The position numbers were made by a program, and so were the translations under genes. Below are positions 11,749 to 21,847 of a DNA stretch of 64,000 nucleotides, piece after piece. Origin of the DNA: Arthrinium phaeospermum (lineage: Eukaryota > Ascomycota > Sordariomycetes > Amphisphaeriales > Apiosporaceae); the NCBI GenBank assembly GCA_006503535.1, contig QYRS01000010.1, positions 2,728,001 to 2,792,000 on the forward strand. The letters are read 5' to 3'. The notes under the pieces were generated by a model. The model saw nothing but the letters and a program-made list of their open reading frames with translations, was not told the DNA's origin and made no database searches. Position 1 is the stretch's first letter, and every line of letters begins with the position of its first letter.

Positions 11749-11756
11749 TATAAGTA
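11749..11756 (+). promoter_or_regulatory. TATA-like box of the AA8 gene
   Basis: TATAAGTA located 140 bp before the ATG at 11897 and in its orientation. Consistent with a regulated secreted-enzyme promoter. Confidence 0.4.
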
Positions 11757-11896
11757 GAAGTTCGTCCAGCGCATGGAGAAACAGTCGTACAAGCCGCCGC
11801 TCATCCCTCTCTCTGTCTCTCCCGCCCCTCCCCCCTTCCCACCAGGTGAATCGTTGTCTGTCTGTTTCTTTCTCCTACACCACCGCCGACGACATC

Positions 11897-13188
11897 ATGA
11901 AGTGGTCGACCATTGCCGCCGTCGCCGCCACGGGCCTTGCTGGGTCCGGTAAGTCCATGTCCACGTCTACTTCTGTCACATCTGTCACATCCACTCCCAG
12001 CCGTGCTGGTTCTGCCTCGTCCACCATCCACGCCTGGCCCATCCACTCGTGGCCCCCGCGCGGCACCACGCCCAGCCCACGGAACAGAAAAAACGCTCGA
12101 CGGCTGCTAATGCGGAGTCACCCCCACGTACAGCGGCGGCCCAGGCCGAGACGGAGCCCTACACGGACGCCGAGACGGGCATCACGTTCCAGCAGTACCC
12201 CAGCCCCGACGGCGTGCAGTTCCGCGTCGCCCTGCCGGCGCTCACATCCCCCGGCCAGCCCTACGACATCCTGCTGCAGGTCGAGGCGCCCAAGAGCCTG
12301 GGCTGGGTCGGCTGGTCGTGGGCCGGGCAGATGACCTACAGCCCCCTCACCATCCTCTGGGCCAACGGGGATGAGGTGGTGCACTCGTCGCGCATGGCCT
12401 TCGGCTACCAGCCCCCCACCCCCTACGCCGACGCCACCTACCAGGTCCTCAAGGGCACGGGTATTAAAGGGGACACGATGAAGTTCACCGCCGTCTGCAA
12501 GGGCTGCAGCAGCTGGACCGACTTCACCGGCGAGCCCTTCACCGTCGACGCTTCGCTAGAAGCCCGCTTCGCCTACGCCTTCTCCGAGAAGCCCGTCGCG
12601 ACCCCGGCCGACAACGCGTCCAGCTTCTCGATCCACGACGGCGTGGGCCACTGGTACCACGACCTGCCCGCCGCCCAGTCGGCCAGCTTCGACATCTGGG
12701 TCGCCCAGAACACCGTCGCCAACAACGGCACGGGCAAGCCGGCCCACCTCGGCGTGGGGGCCGGTCTGGGCGTCGCGGGGCTCGACAAGAAGGACGAGGG
12801 CAGCGCCAAGCCGGCCAAGCTGAATGCCGGTTTGGGTCTCGGTGTGGCTGGACTCGACAAGAAGGAGGAGACCAAGCCCGCCAAGCTGAACGTTGGCGCC
12901 GGACTGGGTGTTGCGGGTCTCAAGCGCGATCACGAGAGCAAGCCGGCGGGTGCCAACGTCGGTTTGGGTCTGGGCGTCGCTGGGCTGAAGCGTGAGGAGA
13001 GCAAGCCGGCCAACCTCGATATTGGTGCTGGTCTCGGTGTTGCGGGACTTGACAAGAAGGACGGGGCCAAGCCGGCCAAGCTGGATGTTGGTGCTGGTCT
13101 GGGCGTGGCTGGTCTTAAGCGCGAGAGCGCGCCTTTCCGGTTCATGGAGAGGCTCCAACGGGATCTGGAGCAGGACCGGGCTTTGTAG
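11897..13188 (+). CDS. Secreted AA8 cytochrome domain protein with Kex2-like repeat tail
   Basis: Two exons, 11897-11948 and 12134-13188 (368 residues); the 185-nt intron (GTAAGT donor, ACAG acceptor) splits the signal peptide region, MKWSTIAAVAATGLAG. Residues about 20-215 resemble the cytochrome (DOMON/AA8) domain of cellobiose dehydrogenase: DAETGITFQQY, LGWVGWSWAGQMTYSPL and GVGHWYHDL. By analogy the heme-iron ligands would be Met84 and a His in 190-193. There is no flavin dehydrogenase domain and no cellulose-binding module. From residue 219 the protein consists of six units of 21-23 residues, consensus KPAxLxVGAGLGVAGL, each followed by KK or KR and acidic residues. KR after units 3, 4 and 6 fits Kex2 processing in the Golgi. 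Known AA8 role: electron transfer, for example to LPMO enzymes. The tail function is unknown and could be a peptide precursor or a linker. Confidence 0.8.
12736..13125 (+). repeat. Six in-frame coding repeats (KPAxLxVGAGLGVAGL + dibasic)
   Basis: Six tandem units of 63-72 nt at the 3' end of the AA8 gene. Each encodes KPA, two variable residues, a Gly/Ala/Val core, and then KK (units 1, 2, 5) or KR (units 3, 4, 6) followed by Asp/Glu. Protein similarity is higher than DNA similarity, suggesting selection on the peptide. Confidence 0.85.
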
Positions 13189-13802
13189 AGAGGTTCGATT
13201 CGGGGACGCGTTAGGAGAAGAGATAAAGGGATCAGTCAAGCGGCTCTCACCAGACCAAACAACGGTTCTGGTTGACTGTACATAGAAGAGTGACAATTGC
13301 GTTTGTTTTACTGCGTTTGGTTTCGTGGGGATGGCAATGGTCTGAGCAACATCTAGTTCCACTTTGGTAGATACATCTCAAGTACAGATCTTTCCCAACT
13401 ATCCTAGACTATTGAAATCAGTGAGAGTGCGATCCAAACCTATGCGCTCTTAATGTGACCTCATTTCTTAGGGGCAGGGTTGACGTGGGGTACGTGGAGA
13501 TGGGAGTCCTTGGCGACGAGACGAGACGGCTGGTGAGGGGCTGGAAAAGACAAGCAAAGCCACAGCACTGTCGAATCATTGATCACTGAGTTGCAGGAGA
13601 TGAAGTTCAAGACTTAGATTAGGAGGTATGTAGTCTAAGTGTGTATCTAGAACAGAGGAAAAAGCCAAAGTGCCATGCAATCCCTAACGCTAAGCAGATC
13701 TAAAGTAGGTATCCATCTTCCCAAAACCGGTGTGTGTGATGATGTACAAGAAGTAATTTGAACGCCAGAACCAAATGCATCATGTAAGTAGTAAGTAGTC
13801 GC
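13189..13802. other. Convergent 3' intergenic region
   Basis: Between the ends of the AA8 and P450 genes. No coding potential, repeat or RNA gene recognised. Confidence 0.5.
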
Positions 13803-15517
13803 TTACGCGTTGGACTTCGGGGGCCACTTGACGCGCTTCTCGCCGCGCACGTACAGGTTGGTGGGGCGGATGAGCTGGAACATCGGATCATAATCGACCG
13901 TGTGCTCGCCGGCCTTGGCGAAGTGGTAGCGGTAGACGAGCTTGGGCAGGAACACCTTGACCTCTTGGAGCGCAAAGTTGAAGCCGATGCACATGCGGGG
14001 GCCCGTAGCAAACGGGATGTACGAGGCGGTGGGCCGGTTCTTGACGGCTTCGCTGCTCCAGCGGTCCGGGTTGAACTGGGCCGGGTTGTCCCAGATGGCC
14101 GGGTTGTTGTGGATGTGGTGGATGGCCGGGATGACGATGGCGTCCTTGGGCAGCCGGTAGCCGCCCGGCAGCACCATGTCCACCTTGGCCGTGCGCGCCG
14201 GCTGGTACGACGGGTTGTGCTTGCGCTGCGTCTCCTTGATGTAGGCGTCGAGGAAGGTGAGCTTCTGCGTCAGCTCGGGCGTGATGGCCGTGTCCTCGTC
14301 GACGTCGTTGTCGATAAGTTCTTGGAGCAGGCGCTCCTGCATGCCCGGGTAGGCGACGAGGCCGTACATGAGCCACGAGAGCAGCGACGACGTCGTGGTG
14401 AAGCCGGCGCCGGTGGCCACCACCAACGGCTCGCGGATCTTCTCGATGGGCAGCTTGTTGCCCTTGGAGTCGGTGGCGCGCAACACATAATCGACCATGT
14501 TCTCGGCCTGGACGGCGGCCTCCTGCAGCTCGAGGTCCTCGACGCCCTTGCTGGCGTCCTCGATGGACTGGTTGATCATGGCCTCGATGTGGGTGCGGGC
14601 CGCTTTCAGCTGGGCGGGGGCGCCGAAGGGCATGCTGGCGTACCAGCTGCCCATGGACGTGATCTTCTTGTTGAGCTCGAGCGACTGGGCGATGCGCATC
14701 ACCATGGCGTGCAGGGGCGCGTCGACGGCCGCGAAGTGGCCAAAGTCCATGCCCAGCACCAGCTTGCCGACGGCCTGCGAGCCCAGCTTGAGCATGTACG
14801 GGTACACGTTCCAGGCCTCGTCCTTGTCGTCGAGCTCGTCGAAGACCTTGAAGGCGTCCTCGACCGTCTTCTGCATCGTCGGCGCGTAGTGGCGCACCGC
14901 CTTGGGGCCCAGCGCGGGCGGCAGGAACTTGTGCGTCAGCCGCCACTCCTCGGTGTCGGTGTCGCCCAGGAAGACGCCCGACTCCTGGTTCTTGATGGGG
15001 TGCAGCGGGTGGCCCGGGATGATGGCCTTGGTGAAGAACTCGCTCTCGGAGAAGACGATCTGCGACAGGGCCGGGTCGTTGGTGTGGTAGACGGTCGAGC
15101 CCATGTTGCACGTCTTGATCATCGGGCCGTACCGCTCAAACAGCCGCTGGTGGTTGCCCAGGTGGTCCGGGTACACCTCGAAGTAGTTGCCGATGTAGGG
15201 CAGGCCCTTGGGGCCGGGTACCTCGCGCACCGCCTTGCCGTCCACCGAGATGGCGATCGGGCCCTCGGCCTCGAGCACGTCGGCCACCGTCACGAGGGCG
15301 ACATCGTTGGACACGAAACCGACGCCTATGAAGTTAGCATTGGGGGATTTCCCTTTATTTGGAGTCTTCAGTTCTGGTACACACCCTTGGAATCCACAAT
15401 AGCGAGATACGAGGCCACCAGCTGGCGCAGCTCGTCCTCGCCAATCGTCGCCGGCACGTCGATCTGGCGGGCCGTGGAGACGTCGTCACCCAGCAGGTAA
15501 AAGGACTTTGTCGACAT
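13803..15517 (-). CDS. Cytochrome P450 without membrane anchor (CYP102/505/540-like heme domain)
   Basis: Two exons on the - strand, 15517-15385 and 15325-13803, joined across a 59-nt intron (GTGTGT donor, ATAG acceptor); 551 residues. The heme-thiolate motif is FATGPRMCIGFNFA with Cys490 as axial ligand. The K-helix ETQR (Glu409, Arg412) and the I-helix ATGAGFTTTSS are present. The proline hinge GPKGLPYIG lies near residue 78. It is preceded by a hydrophilic N-terminus (MSTKSFYLLGDD) instead of the usual transmembrane helix, so the enzyme may be soluble or peripheral. Overall it resembles the heme domains of P450-BM3 and P450foxy more than microsomal P450s, but there is no fused reductase. 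The substrate is unknown; fatty acids or related lipids are a guess from the clade. A cytochrome b5/b5-reductase fusion gene is the divergent neighbour. Confidence 0.85.
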
Positions 15518-17529
15518 GTTGGCGGATCTGGGGGAAGGACCGAAGAGAAGATCTGAAAGAATAGATCTAAGGTTAAACTGAGGGCTGCGATACCACGATG
15601 GCGTTGCAGTTCGTACGGTTGTTGTCTGAGTGGTGGACGACTAACATACGAGAGTGAACACACTTGACACTAGAGCAACACAACAACAAACACACAGACA
15701 CTGAGGAGGAATGGGGAGTGGGTGGGCAAGGCAGAGGACGGGGTCGATCGAAAGATATTGGATTTCAAGAAATAGATACGACAAGTACCACGACAATGTA
15801 ACATCCGAATAAGACGCCTCCTCTCTCCAGTCTAATCAACTGTCGTGGCCAAACTCATACATGGCCCAGCCTACGTGATTTTGGGATTTCGCAATGCCGA
15901 GGCGCCCCTCTGTTTTTCGGCCGCGGTCCAGGACCCAAGCTCCATGGAAAAATAGAAGGCCATTGTCGCGGCCTACCTGACTAATGCTCCTTATGGCGAA
16001 GTTGCCGTCGGGGACTGGGAGAAGAATGCCAATGTCTTCGATCTGGTTGGACCAGTTGGCAGTTTGAGACCCGAAACCGAAAGGCCAAAAAAAAAAAAAG
16101 GAGGAGCCCGCAAGTTCGTAATCGCCGCCCTTGCAGGAGGGCCCCCACCCCTGCTCGCCCGTAGAGGATTTTTCCCAACTAAAAAGCGGGAACGGGATGC
16201 GGGCATGACCGGGACGAACTCTTGTGGCAGGGCCTTTAGGGGCCGTTTCTAGAAGCCTGGAAGACCATGAAGCCCCAACAACGAAAAAGCGACAAGCGAA
16301 AAGCATCGAAAGAGGTAGCGGGGCCGATCCAAGTACCGTGGATCGAAGGCTTTTTAGGGTGTTAGGGGCGCCTCTAGGCTCGCTCGGCAAGTACCTGGTC
16401 GGGGACCCGTCTGATGTCAATCAGGGGGCTCCAGAAATAAGTTTAAAAGGGAGTCGTACAGCCGGTAGTGCTAGCCGGACATGGCAAAGCTTGGCCTCTT
16501 TGGCGCCCTGCTTGACGTTGCAATGTCAACAAGATTGCGATGGGATGGGAAAAGCGAGATAGCGAAGCCAATCGCATGATGATTGATTGGCATCACAATA
16601 CGGAGGTGAAAACTGATGAATAGATGACAGTTGTTTATCTCTGGGCGACGCCGGTCAAGGCATGATGTCCGAGACTGTTGCATCCTGCCATTTGGCGAGT
16701 CACCATCCATACCGTTGTTGTACCGCCGTGGCCACCCCCGGTCGCTCCGTCACCGAGACTTCCGGAACTCGGAGTCATCCTGCTGCTCTGGCATATGTAA
16801 GGCATTGTTTGACAGGTTGCATCCTAGCTAGCAGGCCGAAAGGGTCAAACCAGACGTACCCATATCGCCAATGCGCGTACACGTGTCTGCGTGTCTCCCA
16901 TATGCGGCAGTGCGGTATCTACAGTATAGTTTTCTTTCCACTTTGCTCTTAGCTTTCCGTCGCACGTACGTAGGTGGCTTGGTGGTAGGGCTCTGCGGAA
17001 TCAAAGACAATTGGCATTGGTCTATCGTCCACTTTTTCCCAAGCAGCTTAAGTAATGCCGCGATGCGGCCGAAATGGGGACGCTCGGAGTCCCACCAGAG
17101 ATTTCCAGGACAAGCAATCTCGACAGAATCCCAGGGGTCCCACCGCGCCTGCCCATTGAGCCTCGGCTCGGCATCCCGCTACTTTTTTCTGGACTTAGTC
17201 ATGCCGCGGCCCTGTATCTGATTCTGGTTGGAGGGACGGAGCCAACATCGAGAAAGACGAATCGCAGGTTTGGACGGTGGATGCGTTTGCCCCCTGCCCT
17301 GGTAAGGCAGTAAGTAGGTGAGTATGTAGCAAGTAAGTAACCCGAAAGGGCGGGTTGCTGCTTTTTACATGGCATTGGCTTGACATTGTACAAAAGTTCG
17401 GGAGTCCTTCGAAGAACCCCCCGTGGCCCTGACATTTTTACCATTTTGGAGAGACGAGTGACCGACTGCTTGTGTTCCCTTTTTGCACAAACATCACGTC
17501 CCCCAATACCACCGCACATATCGCCAGAC
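15518..17529. other. Intergenic region, divergent promoters of P450 and b5/b5-reductase
   Basis: About 2 kb. Contains a run of 13 A at 16086-16098 and many short frames on both strands without family resemblance. No mobile element recognised. Confidence 0.5.
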
Positions 17530-19077
17530 ATGTCGACCTCAACAGATACCGAGTTCTCCGCCAAGGAGGTTGCCCTCCACCGAGAGGGCACCGATGCTTG
17601 GATGACCATCCACGGCGAAGGTGTGTTTCTTTTCCCACTCTTTGCTACTCTTCAGTCTTCAGAGAGAAGAAGAGAAAGCCAGTTGAAACGTTACATGCTA
17701 ACATTCCCAGTCTACGATGTGACCAAGTACCTGCACGACCACCCGGGCGGCGCCGACGTGCTGGTCGAGGCGGCGGGCATGGACGCGTCCGAGGCCTTTG
17801 ACAACGCCGGCCACTCGGAGGACGCCTTCGAGATCATGGAGCAGTACCGCGTCGGCCGGCTCAAGGGCGCCAAGAAGTTCGGCGCCCAGCCCGTCAAGGT
17901 GACGCTGCAGCCGGCCCTCGAGAAGAAGAAGGCCCCCGCCGCCAAGGGCCTCGCCGTCTCCAAGAGCATCGCCGCCTCCGCCGTCGCCGCCGGCGCCATC
18001 GGCGGCCTCGTCTACGCCGCCAGCCTGTCGAACCAGGAGATCATCCCGGCCTCGATGCTGCAGCACCTCAAGGCCCTGGCCGCGCCCATCAGCGGCTCGC
18101 TGGGCGGCATGGCGGGTGGTGCCTCCAAGCGCCAGGGCGGCCTGGGCTTCTTCGAGGGCATCCTGGCGGCGTCGGCCGTGTTCGCGGTGGCGGGCACCAT
18201 GGCCAGCAACGAGTTCGCCAAGATGACCGACTTCCACGCCAACATCTTCGCCAACCCCATCCACATGCGCATGCCCAAGTCGCCCCGGCCCGACCCCCTG
18301 CTGATGCGCGGCTGGCTGCACCCGACGCAGTACCAGACGCTACCCCTCGTCGAGAAGGTGCTGGTGGCGCCCAACGTCTACCGTTTTGTGTTTGAGCTGC
18401 CCAACCCCAAGGATATCGTCGGCCTGCCCATCGGCCAGCACGTCTCCATCGCCGGCCCCGTCGGCGAGGGCGGCAAGAGCGGCGTCAGCCGGTCCTACAC
18501 GCCCGTCTCCAACAACTCGGACAAGGGCGTGCTGGAGCTGGTGATCCGCTGCTACCCGGACGGCCAGCTGACGGGCGGCTACCTCTCGAAGCTCGAGGTC
18601 GGCGACGAGGTGCAGTTCCGCGGGCCCAAGGGCGCCATGCGCTACCGGCGCGGCCTGTGCAAGCGCATCGGCATGCTGGCCGGCGGCACGGGCATCACGC
18701 CCATGTACCAGCTGATCCGGGCCATCTGCGAGGACCCGCGGGACACGACGCAGGTCTCGCTCGTGTACGCCAACCGGACCGAGGCCGACATGCTCCTCAG
18801 AAAAGAGCTCGAGGACTTTGCGCGCCGCTACCCCAAGAACCTGCGCGTGCACTACCTGCTGGACGAGGCGCCGGCGCACGGCAAGTGGGCGGGCGGTGTT
18901 GGTAGGGTCAACAAGGACGTCATGGCGGAGCGCTTCCCGGCGCCCTCGGCCGACAGCAAGATCATGATTTGCGGGCCGCCCGGGATGGTCAAGGGCGCGA
19001 CGGGGGCGCTGGTCGAGCTGGGGTTCGAGAAGGCGGGGGCGACGTCCAAGATGAGCGATCAGGTCTTTTGCTTCTAG
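17530..19077 (+). CDS. Cytochrome b5 / NADH-cytochrome b5 reductase fusion protein
   Basis: Exons 17530-17620 and 17711-19077 (485 residues); the intron joins HGE directly to VYDVTKYL. Residues about 10-85 are a cytochrome b5 domain with heme ligands His41 (DHPGG) and His65 (NAGHSED). Residues about 135-160 and 190-215 are Ala/Gly-rich hydrophobic segments that could be membrane helices. From about residue 245 the sequence is a b5-reductase/FNR module: RSYTPVSNN for FAD binding (Arg291), GGQLTGGYLS-like loop, GGTGITPMYQLIRAI for NADH binding and CGPPGMVKG near the C-terminus, ending VFCF. Known reaction: electron transfer from NADH through FAD to cytochrome b5, for lipid desaturation, sterol synthesis or P450s. 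Having both carriers in one chain suggests a self-contained electron donor. Location (ER or mitochondrial outer membrane) is not certain. Confidence 0.88.
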   Translation: MSTSTDTEFSAKEVALHREGTDAWMTIHGEGVFLFPLFATLQSSERRRESQLKRYMLTFPVYDVTKYLHDHPGGADVLVEAAGMDASEAFDNAGHSEDAFEIMEQYRVGRLKGAKKFGAQPVKVTLQPALEKKKAPAAKGLAVSKSIAASAVAAGAIGGLVYAASLSNQEIIPASMLQHLKALAAPISGSLGGMAGGASKRQGGLGFFEGILAASAVFAVAGTMASNEFAKMTDFHANIFANPIHMRMPKSPRPDPLLMRGWLHPTQYQTLPLVEKVLVAPNVYRFVFELPNPKDIVGLPIGQHVSIAGPVGEGGKSGVSRSYTPVSNNSDKGVLELVIRCYPDGQLTGGYLSKLEVGDEVQFRGPKGAMRYRRGLCKRIGMLAGGTGITPMYQLIRAICEDPRDTTQVSLVYANRTEADMLLRKELEDFARRYPKNLRVHYLLDEAPAHGKWAGGVGRVNKDVMAERFPAPSADSKIMICGPPGMVKGATGALVELGFEKAGATSKMSDQVFCF

Positions 19078-21847
19078 GGGGTTTTCCTCTTCTTTTCCAA
19101 GAACTGACCAAGTAGGGGAATCCTTCTTCTTTCGACGATTTTAATATTTCGGTATTGTGTATGGATACATGTTCTGTATATACTAGGCGGGGAACGGCGC
19201 AAGGGCTACGGGAGGGAGACGATGGGTAGTAGAGCCCGTCGTCATCATCATGCATCGACTTTGGAAAGTGGAATTAGCGACATCATACCAGCATTTTGTT
19301 CCTTTTCTTTGTCAACAAACATTAGAAATATATTTAGATTTTAGACATGACGATATCCTCAATTTCTATGACCAGCTACTTTTTGCCATTGTCGAGTCTG
19401 TGATTTCGCATGTCTTCTCGTACACCGACCCAAGCTGCAGACTTGTCTCAGAGGTGTCACCTGTCACCTGTCACAATGCTGATCGGCGGCTAGATCCGGT
19501 GTAAGTACTTGCTTTTCGGCACGGGTCGTCAGGTACATTTAGTCAACCTCCAAGATTAATCAACATCAGCGTATTTGATATTGGCTGTCAACTGACTTGA
19601 TGTTTCGTCATGGCTTTCACAGGTAGCTTGGTGGTTTTGATCTGGTCCTCAAGCTGCTAGCATCAAGTTAATCGCATTGAACAGGACAACTTCATGTCGG
19701 CTGTTGCGCATGTTGCCATATGCTTCCTCACACGCGTCTCATGCCGGGACAGGTGACTAAACCTTATCATGGCTATTTTCGGATCATCTTGGCGTTGATG
19801 GGTGTGAGCTTCATTAGCAAGGGACTTTAGACAGGCCATGATAGTCCCTTTTCCATTGTTTATCAAATAAAATGCCTCTCCTCTTAGTCAGTCCACATAT
19901 CACGATCCATGGCCAATAGACCAGGTGCTCTCACACTTGACGTGGGGGATGCGGCATTCGAACTGCCGATGTCGCACATCGATATGCGGCCGTGGTGCGT
20001 GATGCTTTTCAGAGATAAGGACGTTGGTGATGGGCAGAGCTAGCCCACATGCAGGTAATTGGACCCCGCCTCCGCATTCTGTGGTGGGCAAGGTCACGGT
20101 CACTTTGCACGCGAGCACCGGGTTTGGGCGACTGTCTCGTGAGATTGGCCTGGACGGGGAAGAGGAATCATGGCATCCTAATCAATCGGTGCCCACTGTC
20201 TTTACTACTACGTCTGAATGCGACTGCAATCGTTCAAGACTGATTGCGCCAGAGCTGGCTACACACTGACTGATAAGAGCCAAGCAAAGGCACTTCTTTT
20301 ACGGGAAGAGCCCCATAGGCCCTGCCAATGGGATCTTGTTGACTGGACGGAAGCTGACGAGGCCTGCACCCTACTTCATGTACAACAGCTTGCACCTGCA
20401 TCAGGTTTTTTAAAGCCAACGGGCTGGATGGACGTGTTCCCACCTCCATGGCTTTGTTTGCGCGCCGCTTTCCTGCGTGTGTGCTGGTCTTACGTTTCAG
20501 CCAGGGGGCCATTCTTGGCTAACGGCAACCATTTTTTTTTTTTCTCTTTTCTGTTATTTACCAAACAAGCGAATGAGGCCTGCCATGCAGAGCTCCCTTT
20601 CCAAGTACAGAAGTAGAAGTAGCAACATATCTGCATTGGATCGCCGAGCTGCAGGAGACGACACGCAATGCCAGAACCAACAATTGAGATGCCCATGATA
20701 TGACCGCTCTGTTTCAATTTTCTGCCCAACGCCTGCCAGCTTGATGTGCTGATTACATCAATGCAGGTACATGTGACGATCCATGAGAGGGAGGAGCGAA
20801 ATCGCAAAGAAAAATGCCGAAGTGCATGTAAATCGGCGCTGAAACGTCCCTAGTGGTGGAAAGAAGGCCCTTTTTTTGTTTGGACGCGCTGTGCCTGGCA
20901 TGAATGACGCCCGACAGCTCCCCTCCAGACTGGGACCCAGCCCACTGAATAACAGTTAGCAGCGCTCTAGTTGCTAAGTTTAGCAGGTTAGGCACCTGCT
21001 AAGGCACTTCCTTGCCTTATTGCCGCCCGCAACCATCCAGTCAGGTAGCTGCGTTGCTCGTCGCGCAGTCCAACGCAAAGAAGCATCAATATCAAAACAA
21101 ACCAGTGCCTTGTTCGACTTCTACACCGACACCTTCAGGTATCGCTACTTGCCTACCTATCTTCCAGCTTCATCATTGCCATCATCGCTACTCGAGGTCT
21201 TGGCAGCTAAGCAGTGTGTGTCTTGCATATCCAAAGCAGAAACACCAGACCGCCAGCAGAAACAGAAAGCTTGGCGTCGGTCGCCCCGGTGCCTCCGCCC
21301 AGCCCCTCCATCATTTCCATCCGGCCCGAACACGCTTGTTGCAATTGAAGTTCAATGTTCCTCCATCATCAAGCAGCAGTACTACCGGCTATGTACTGAA
21401 CTACGATAACCCGACCGACCGACACTTATCGCATGGTCAAGGCCCTGTCCATCAAGAGGCCTCGTTATCGGCACCCTACTATAATCTTTTCCCTCTCTCT
21501 CTCCCTGCGTGCCTGCATCGCCTAGGCTGAGCCGTTCTTCAACAAAGAAGCAAGCCGTCCACATCAACATCGACAACGAACACCACGTCCAGAACAGCAA
21601 ACTTATGTGACCCATGCACCCACCTGCCTGACTCCTTGGATGCTTGACGCCTGACGTAGCCTTGACCCATTCTGACTGGGCTGCACTGCACGGTGCCCTG
21701 GCGAACCCTGCACCCACCCAAAAGATCAGCCGCCATCCCACCTGTCGGTCTGTGTCTTTGCCGTTACATCAACCTCGCGCCTCACACGCCTGGCCGACCG
21801 ACCGACCGACCCATCCTTGCGCCGCCGATTCCATCCAATAGACGACC
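19078..21847. other. Long intergenic region / probable SIP5 5' leader
   Basis: About 2.8 kb. Holds a near-palindrome at 19933-19949 (CGGCA, TTCGAAC, TGCCG), a run of 12 T near 20532, and a (CCGA)n tract at about 21795-21812 just before SIP5. No supported gene; the right half is C/T-rich like a long fungal 5' UTR. Confidence 0.45.

Larger units (their letters stand above)
9373..11896. other. Intergenic region, divergent promoters
   Basis: About 2.5 kb between the divergent aldo/keto reductase and AA8 genes. Short frames (longest about 130 codons, - strand 10195-10590) show no family resemblance. It contains the perfect palindrome at 10071-10088 and a TATA-like box at 11749. Confidence 0.5.

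Noticed and set aside
13902..15500. 532-codon frame antisense to the P450
   Set aside because: Shadow frame caused by GC-rich third positions; crosses the P450 intron and has no family motif.
19933..19949. TTCGAA-centred hairpin resembling a tRNA T-arm
   Set aside because: Loop and stem are shifted relative to a true T-arm and no D-arm, anticodon arm or acceptor stem can be formed nearby.
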